Of a stretch of 64,000 bases of DNA, positions 57,026-64,000 are shown one piece after another; position 1 is the stretch's first letter, and every line of letters starts with the position of its first letter. Under the pieces are notes generated by a model. The model was not told the DNA's origin. It worked only from the letters and a program-made list of their open reading frames with translations, and searched no databases. Both the position numbers and the translations under genes were made by a program. Source of the stretch: Siphonodentalium dalli (lineage: Eukaryota > Mollusca > Scaphopoda > Gadilida > Siphonodentaliidae); the NCBI GenBank assembly GCA_032622095.1, contig CP136067.1:44313549-44377548 (forward strand), written 5' to 3'.

Positions 57026-57738
57026 AATATGTTAAATATAGATATGTTGTTCTTGAATATTTTATATCCGACGGCGCTGGCTCTTTCTCCACTCGTTCGG
57101 ATTAGATACACACCGCGAAGATGACAACTTCCGAACAGCAATTATAGCAGGATCACTGAACCACGGGTGAGTATGTGCCTTCGATTATTGTATAGATTAT
57201 CGTGGCTATCTATTAACCTCTTCAGGTAATTGCCTGATTTATTATTGACAGCTCTTGAAGGCTATCGTGGGGAAAACTTCAAATGCAAATGGGACTTCCC
57301 GGACTAAGGAACCGGACTCCCGGAGACCATCTAACCACAACCCTGGGACAGAAGCACAGAAAAACATTGCAATCATGTCAGCGGGCATCATTAATCGTTA
57401 GCAATATGGAATGTGTTTCAATTTGGTATCATTTAGAATAATAAGAATATATTGGAGCACTTGTCAATCAATTAAATATCTGAGAAACCCATTATTGTTC
57501 TTTCATCCTGTAACAAAATGGTGTTTCCCCACACGCTGCCCATCCATTACAGAATCCAATGAAGGTTCACTGAGACGCATGCATCAACGTCAGGACAATT
57601 TATTGCGTACTTAAACCCGAGCAGAGTAAGAACACACAGACGCAAGTTACATAGTGCTATTGTCCTATTCTGGGAATGTTGGTCCAGAATATATATTTAC
57701 ATAATTTTATACACCTAACATTGCTCCCGCTTCCCCTA
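57026..57738. other. No gene seen; unassigned
   Basis: GGAGACCATCTAACCACAACC (about 57323) and a CCCTGGGACAG phrase recall a decayed right end of hAT-type element 2. The frame 57411-57614 has no recognisable similarity. Confidence 0.35.
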
Positions 57739-57807
57739 GATCATGCCATGAATCTCTATACTACGGGCGTTGGCCATAGCCCATAGTAGAGATTCATGGA
57801 ATGATCT
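57739..57807. repeat. 69-nt hairpin
   Basis: GATCATGCCATGAATCTCTA and the complementary right arm pair over about 28 bp with two or three mismatches around a loop of about ten bases (near GTTGGCCATA). A pre-miRNA-sized fold, but no evidence of expression. Confidence 0.65.
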
Positions 57808-59854
57808 CTACGGCTTCCCCATATATAGAGTTACGACAGCCAATAACTGTTAGACACGCCCGGGGTCAACGTGGTTATCAAACTGTCAGGAAGAGTTCAG
57901 TCCAGTGCTTGGCTGGCCTGACAATAGCGTGGCGTGGGGACTGAACTCTGCCTTGCAGCTTGAGTGGTCATAAGAATATGACGACTACAAATAATGGCTG
58001 TCTAGACATGTGTTTATGGGTTTATGGCGTTGTATGCCGCCGTATACGTCACGCCAACCACGAGTCGCGCCAGGTCAATTGGTATAAAAATGACTAAGTC
58101 CATGCATGAAAGCTCGACTGGATGTGAAGTCGAACCACGAAATCAGTGACGTTTTCGCCAAAATTACAGCTTGACGTTAGTCGTGTGTGCGTTCGCAACC
58201 TGCCCACTGTCCAGCCAGGCGAATATAACACGACCCTTTTTGGCGCGACGTATAAAAACGAGTCACTCATATAAAACATTATACAGTTGTTGCCCTTCTT
58301 TTCGGCCACATTTAAATTGTTTTTACTCGCTCGAGAACGGAATATCATTCCGTTTTCGAGCGGGTGACAGAATTCTCAATGTCTCAAGAGAACACTAGGG
58401 CAATAACTGTTTTGTAATCCGATTACTAAATACGAATACGTTCACGCTCATGATGTTGCATTTACATTGTTGTAGTCATAGCATCGCATGCACGAGTGCT
58501 TTCTCTTCCGATTTTAGTTTCAGTAACATCGTATCGTCATATAGGATGGCTATTCATATAAGTTCCTAAAGTCGTTACAATTCTGATAATCGACGTTTAT
58601 TTACCATCATTTGGTGGTTACAGCATCAAAATATGCCCATACAATGTAAATCAATATGCAATGGAAATATTTTCGACGCGATGTTAATTTCATTACGATC
58701 TTCCCGAAAGCTATTGGGAAGTTGTCGATTTCACAAATGTGCATTCGTCAATGTTTCTCGAGAACCAAAATACATCTATGTCGCAACTGAATAATAACAA
58801 TGCAAACACACCGCATAAATCTGGTTTAAGGGATAAGCGTATACAGTCAAATTGATGCACGACAAACCTATCTATTACGTTGTACACCAGCCATAATTTA
58901 TAACCAACTTATTTCAAGCCATCGACTAGATCAATATCGTCGCATCATAATATCGACTAGAATATAATGAATTATCCACACGTTCAATAGAAAAACAGTA
59001 TAGAATAACTTTTCCGATAAAAGTTCAACTTAAAAGTTTGAATATTATTGCTGACTAAATATATGCAAATTGGCAAACGCCACAACTTGTGCTTTTGCAA
59101 ACTTGTTTGGATATATGTTTGCATACAGACGGGCGACAAAAATAGTGCCACCCTCATCAGCGGGGCAGTGTGATGTGTCGCCAGGCACATCACGGTTACA
59201 GGACTTGTGCCAATCAGAAGTTTAGTCAAAATTGTTGTGTTATCCAAAGTGCGGTAATGGTTGGGTTAAATTGTTGGGTTAGATTGTTAGGTTATATTAG
59301 TTTAGTTAATAATCACTGGTTGTCAGTTGCTCCTTTGATAAAGATTTGATGGATGTTATATTTTCTTCTCTTTATTGGTATCAAACTCAACTTTATCTGA
59401 GTTATATAGTTGTATTATTGCTTGTGTCTTTTGTAACATAATTCTTTTCTAGGTTGTTAATTTATTCCCGGAAATGAAGTCATTATATGTTCCACCTCGT
59501 TTCGGACTTTCATGTTACATACTAGGTTCGAAGTCAGGTTTAATTCATAATCTCTCCTCTATTCAGACGTTAAGGTCCAAAATGAAACCACTGACTGGAC
59601 TTATTTTGGGGAAACTTAATTAATGACCAGAATCTCAGATTATATAGTCAAAACACATCCATTGAGATGACATATAGTTACATATTTACGTAGGTATTCT
59701 CTAACCCCATGTTTAGTTACTTTAAACCCAAAATGTGGTTAATTTAACGGTTAACCCAACGTTTGGTTACAGAGTTGGGTTACCATGACCCAATTTGGTT
59801 ACTTTTTTATAACCCATAAACTATGTTCGAAGTATGGTTTAATTCAATATTTAT
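57808..59854. other. No gene seen; unassigned
   Basis: A 13-14 nt inverted pair CTCGAGAACGGAATATCATTCCGTTTTCGAG-like structure lies near 58331. GGTTA-type short repeats occur at 59255-59310 and 59700-59800. No coding frame recognised. Confidence 0.35.
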
Positions 59855-60492
59855 GGAACCAAAATTGTCACTTTGACTCAAAATGGCGGTAAAATTATGG
59901 AAAATGAAAAAAAAGATGTTTTCGGCAAAATTCCATACCTAATTTCAATACCGCATCCTTTAAAATGAAATTGTCGTGAATCATAATGTACTATAGGACA
60001 ACCAAAACAGAACATTTATTTGTCAATTAATTAAGTAACATTGTTGGTAGCCAATTGAGTCACAATTTGCTACCTTTTCGGAACAGCAAAGAACAATGTT
60101 CGGGATATAAGTAAAAACTAAACTATTTACCAAATTTGATTGCCATTTTGCAAGGCATCTTGAGTAATTTGGTGTGACACATTTAAGATAGGTCAAAGCA
60201 ATAAACACCTTTGATACCAGATATAGTTCCATTTTACTTGAAACAATGGTCCAAACCTGAAAAGTTAATTTTTGCAATTTCTGGAAATGTCAGTGGTTAC
60301 AATAGTAACAATTAACCAAATTACATCAGAAATGTTAGTTTTCAATGTATAGAAGGCACAATAGTTGAATTTATTCACCAACCACAACTTGTAAGAGATT
60401 GCAGGACCAACTGGTGCAATATCTATACAATTTTCCATAATTTGGCCGCCATTTTGGCGGCCATTTTGAGTCAAAGTGACCATTTTTGTTCC
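59855..60492. mobile_element. 638-bp MITE with long inverted ends
   Basis: The left end GGAACCAAAATTGTCACTTT continuing GACTCAAAATGGCGG is matched at the right by the complement of GGAACAAAAATGGTCACTTT and GACTCAAAATGG, then AAATTATGGAAAA on both sides. The right end carries an extra GCCGCCATTTTGGCGGC palindrome. The interior frames have no similarity. No clear target duplication. Confidence 0.65.
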
Positions 60493-62388
60493 ATTGAGTC
60501 GGAATGTTCGTAACTAAAGGTATGCCTCATGTACATTGCACAGTTCTGCTCATTTCTTGTTGACATATGACTAGAATCCCAATGATGATTTTTGGTTAAA
60601 TTTTATACAGCGTTCTGTAAAATCAATTATTTGACGATTGGGAAGGGGCTGGGTATCACATAATAGCATATTTCACTGCTTCAATGATATGTTAACATGA
60701 ATAATACAAAATAAAGTTGAAATTCTCAACCAGTTCCAAACAACTAGAAGATATTAGTGAAAAAGAGTCATATTTTCCACTTCCGGTGGCCACATTGGTG
60801 GCCATCTTGGACGAGGAGTTCCAATTTTCTAGAAATGTAGCATTATGTCTTAGCTTCACAATATATTTGTATACATTTGTCATGATTTTCTCTCTATAAT
60901 TTGGACCAAACTGACTTACAGTGCCTCGCCGTAAAAACGGTGGCCATTTTGTTTCGTGTTTACGCGGCGACTTTTTTCGTGTTAATACTGCTTAAAAGTT
61001 GAGGGACTGGGGTGCATGGGGTACCATATCAGCTCCCAGACTATTATATTTGCGTTTTCATTGCTGCTGCCTGACCTTTTGACCTGTGATAACATCATTT
61101 TGCCACCAGTGGATAGAATAGAATGCAAATACCTACAAACTGACAAATCACTTGTAAAAATCCAATCAGAATGGCATCACTTATATGGGATTACCGTTTC
61201 CCCCACCCCATCATAAATGCAAAAACAGAACTGAGTAAGGCTAAACTTTGACCCAGTTGGCACACTGTATGGCCCGAAATATTTGCTGTTAATTATCATT
61301 TCCCCTGAACAATACACATTAGGATACATGGAACTACAAAAGCAGTTAAGTAGTGGGGGCTGTGTACAAGGGACCTACCAGCCCATGGACTAACTAACCT
61401 GTCCGGAAACGCTTCTATCAATTAAAATTGATTTTATTTATAATTTTTCTGGAATAATACATACAACCTTTCTGGACTGTTGTGTAGCTATTTAAAAATA
61501 CTTGTTAGCACTGTCCATCAATTAATGTCAAAGTCATGTCGAATTGAATAGATTTCGTCCGGCTACATCAGTAATAAATGACTTTTTTATGCCTTTATAG
61601 ACAAATAACTCAATCTTTATTTTTGTTTATAATTCACAAAAAAACTATTTGTAGTCTTGAAATCGGGTTTTATAAAAAAATTGTTGTTTTTGTAATTGAT
61701 TGTGGCTCGAAAGAGACGTGCTATCTTTAATTTTTGAAGTTAGGTCTTGTGTACCCTATACTAAATGAGTATATTAAGGTCGATGGTAAACTTATATATT
61801 TTTCGACCTGCTTTGGTCACAGAAACGCGACAACTATTAATATGTCATTAATGTGTTGGGGTCTTCAAAGTTCTGTGAATATGTAGCTTTAATGATGTAG
61901 TGCTAGATTAAAAATCTAGGGGTGTGCTGTTTTTGCGTGATTAACATGGGTTGACTGCGTCATACATTAATAGGCGAAAAATAACATAATTCAATGTATA
62001 TACAAATGATCGGATTAAAAAAAAAGAAGTAAAAAGGTCAATTCATATTTCCATGCTAATTACCGTTGGGACTGTATAATTGAAAGCTATAGATCCCACT
62101 TCCGGAAAATGGGGCCACCGGTAAATAGAGCTAACTCGTGGGCTCCAATTCGATCGATTCCAAACCAATTCTGCGGACAATACTGATATAAATATCTAAT
62201 GTATTTCAGTTTCGAACTAATTTAAATATATAGCCATGCTGGGAGTATCGATTTTAATCGTGTGGAGAAAATGGTACATTCGTACTTGGCTAACACTTAC
62301 TTTCATTGATTAAAAAACTCTATATATATTGAGCTCATCTGTGGACGTGGTTAGGGGGTTAGAATGTTCAAATGCAGCCACGTGAACA
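60493..62388. other. No gene seen; includes a diverged end of the 54.3 kb TTAA MITE
   Basis: 61398-61740 contains TGTCCGGAAACGCTTCTATC and the complement of TTAAAGATAGCACG. The frame 61016-61216 (+) has a hydrophobic start but no recognisable family or splice context. Confidence 0.35.
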
Positions 62389-62927
62389 CTTGGGCCATTT
62401 CTATTTCTGACTTACATAAACGACCTTGCGACGAGTTTTTCACTCACTCGCATGTTTGCAGATGATCAGATGATACCTGCTTCTTTGGTTCCCAATCTTC
62501 ACCCGATGAATGTGTGCGCGAACTTTTTGAAGACAGACTGCGTGACTCGATGGTCGAAACAATGGATAGTAACCTTTAACCCTTTCATGACGAGAGCTGC
62601 GCTGATGCAGCATCATGTGCCAGTGCCAGTACATGTACATATAAGAGAATGCACTGGCTTAAAACGTCAAGGTAAATAGTGTTAGTCCGATGTGTTCTCA
62701 TATGGGAGACTCGCATATATAATAGAATGCATTGGCACAAGGTTTTCACAACATCAAAAAAACTAAGCCCATGGTATTATCACCGACCCCTTCTGATGAT
62801 TCGCTCGATTTAGATCACGACAACCATGGGATTAAGCAAGTAACGTGCCAAACCCATCTTGGCGTATCTATCCAGTCAAATTTGCATTGGAACACCCAGA
62901 TCAATGCAATTTGCAAACTATTGTAAT
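62389..62927 (+). pseudogene. Non-LTR reverse transcriptase fragment (CR1/Jockey-like), interrupted by a MITE
   Basis: The frame from 62389 reads LGPFLFLTYINDLATSF, then MFADDQM, the conserved LGP..F..YINDL and FADD catalytic box of non-LTR reverse transcriptases. WSKQWIVTFNP, the next conserved block, ends at about 62580. After a TTAA MITE of about 170 bp, a second frame resumes (62755-62926) with KTKPMVLSPTPSDD and THLGVSIQSNLHWNTQINAI, matching the HLGV.I...L.W..HI thumb block. The two halves are in different frames. The 5' part, the endonuclease domain and the rest of the C terminus are missing. A transposon pseudogene, not a host gene. Confidence 0.85.
62576..62745. mobile_element. Degenerate hairpin TTAA MITE inside the reverse transcriptase relic
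   Basis: Starts at TTAA (62576-62579) with CCCTTTCATGACGAG. Contains decayed arms ATATAAGAGAATGCACTGG and CTCGCATATATAATAGAATGC of the 67-bp hairpins found at 6301 and 46568. The right limit is approximate and no second TTAA is visible. Confidence 0.6.
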
Positions 62928-63137
62928 GAACAAGTGGTGTTTGCAAATACACAGTTCCAACCATTCAGTGAATCGATGGTTTAGTATAAATCACAAAGTG
63001 CCCCAAAATGGGCTACTTTGCGACCACTCCCAACCCGATCCACCGAGAGGAGAAAAATGCACACAATCACATATATGACCAGACACAGATCCGACAACAG
63101 CTCCACATGGGCTAAATAGTAATACAAATATTGAAAT
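62928..63137. other. No gene seen; unassigned
   Basis: May include decayed downstream sequence of the reverse transcriptase relic, but no conserved block is recognisable. Confidence 0.35.
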
Positions 63138-63380
63138 TTAAAGGTACTCAATCCGATCAGACGCTCCTAAATTACTATTTCTTTGGCTTCGGGGGTAAAA
63201 AATATTTGATTCGAGTCGAGGAACCCACCCATCAAAGCTCAGAGTGATAAGATATCGATGATTGAAGTTTGCTGTTTCTATTGTTTGTGGACCAGAACTT
63301 GTTCAGAACCACGTGCTCAAACGGACAAATTGCGGTTTAAGATGGATAACTCTAAAATAAAGTGGTTATTATTGCGTGCA
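63138..63380. mobile_element. Half copy of the AGGTACTCAATCCGA TTAA MITE
   Basis: TTAA at 63138-63141, then AGGTACTCAATCCGATCAG. Similarity to 12981-13280 continues to about GGATAACTCTAAAATAAAGTGG. The right half and right TTAA are missing, so it is truncated or was interrupted. Confidence 0.65.
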
Positions 63381-64000
63381 ATAACAATTATTCCACTTCG
63401 ACTGTTTAAAATACAGATCGGCATTCAAGGTTCGTATGTGGTGGAATGGCGTTTCCAGGGTGATAACGTTGAGGCCGAGATATACAACGTTGCAAAAGCA
63501 CCAGTCTGTGTTAACATACACTCAGATTCATAGATTGATACAATATTTATATGAGGGTCTGTATATAGTTAACTTAGACTGCAATGGCACGTATATTTTT
63601 GCACCGGATATAATAAGACTCAGAATGTATAAAGTTTCAAATGGAACCATAATGCACTCGACATCCTTTCACAACACTGGCTTCTAAGATAAAAGAATAA
63701 ATCAAACAATCCATTTCTAGAATATAAAAGGATCGTGGCCGTTGCTTCGCGTGTAGTCTTGTGAGTAATGGGCATTCGTTGAAAACAGAGTGTTTGATGT
63801 TAGCTACATTGACTCATATCGATATCACAAAGGTGGCACCCTGTTATCCAGTCTGGAGTAAACTACATACCCACATATAGTATCAGTATGAATCTGAGTG
63901 TATGTTTACATAGACTGCCTGTTATCCTGAATGCCGAGTAATCGAATTACATATATCCCAGAACAGTATAGGACAATTCAACTTTATCGTTCGCTGGAAT
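63381..64000. other. No gene seen to the window edge
   Basis: Frames at 63258-63533 and 63436-63687 have no recognisable similarity and overlap repeat sequence at their starts. Confidence 0.4.

Noticed and set aside
59255-59830. Telomere-like GGTTA repeats
   Set aside because: The motifs are irregular and scattered, not a tandem TTAGGG-type array.

Overview
The window looks like non-coding-rich genomic DNA from an animal, most likely a marine mollusc or another lophotrochozoan. The evidence is one intron-containing class A GPCR gene, AT-rich sequence with many homopolymer and microsatellite tracts, and very dense transposon-derived repeats. Several repeat types (tandem cores of about 160 bp, GTCCGTC-rich motifs, phrases such as 'aaggggcataactcc', microsatellite-tailed Helitron-like elements) are the kind I associate with bivalve and gastropod genomes. 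No species can be named from sequence alone. I saw no rRNA, no convincing tRNA and no CRISPR.

The only host gene I can support is a rhodopsin-family GPCR on the + strand. Exon 1 (11226-11634) encodes TM1 to the start of TM4 and exon 2 (45504-46294) encodes TM4 to the C terminus. A 33.9 kb phase-1 intron separates them. The splice sites and reading phase agree exactly and give a 399-residue receptor, with an AATAAA signal 63 nt after the stop. Almost everything else is mobile DNA: about half lies inside this intron, and the flanks are similar.

Left flank (1-11225): a CR1/L2-like retrotransposon ORF tail split by a 1.85 kb poly-G-ended DNA transposon with a 7-bp target duplication, a ~190-bp tandem repeat array, a TTAA-flanked MITE carrying two 67-bp hairpins, and two of four copies of an AGGCCCAC-ended TTAA MITE. 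Intron (11635-45503): MITEs, two hAT-type non-autonomous elements with perfect 8-bp target duplications, a ~160-bp tandem array with 12-bp inverted ends, a second poly-G-ended element, and a very young Ty3/gypsy (Mag-like) LTR retrotransposon on the - strand. That retrotransposon has two identical 153-bp LTRs, a GTAAT target duplication, a gag/pol frameshift inside its zinc knuckles and a deletion that removes most of RNase H. The intron also has a composite repeat present twice (about 13.57-18.47 and 34.75-38.05 kb) and a head-to-tail series of Helitron-like units with internal 122-bp repeats.

Right flank (46295-64000): a second, inverted copy of the hairpin MITE just past the receptor's poly(A) signal, several further MITEs with long terminal inverted repeats, tandem arrays at 50.85-52.4 kb, and a non-LTR reverse transcriptase pseudogene near 62.4-62.9 kb with a MITE inside it.

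The two copies of the composite repeat act as natural empty-site controls and allow insertion events to be read directly. The most unusual structures are the Helitron-like concatemer with exact CTAG|TC junctions and 13 palindromic TGCGCATGCGC motifs, the RNase H-deleted LTR element with identical LTRs, and the double-hairpin MITE flanking the receptor gene in inverted orientation.
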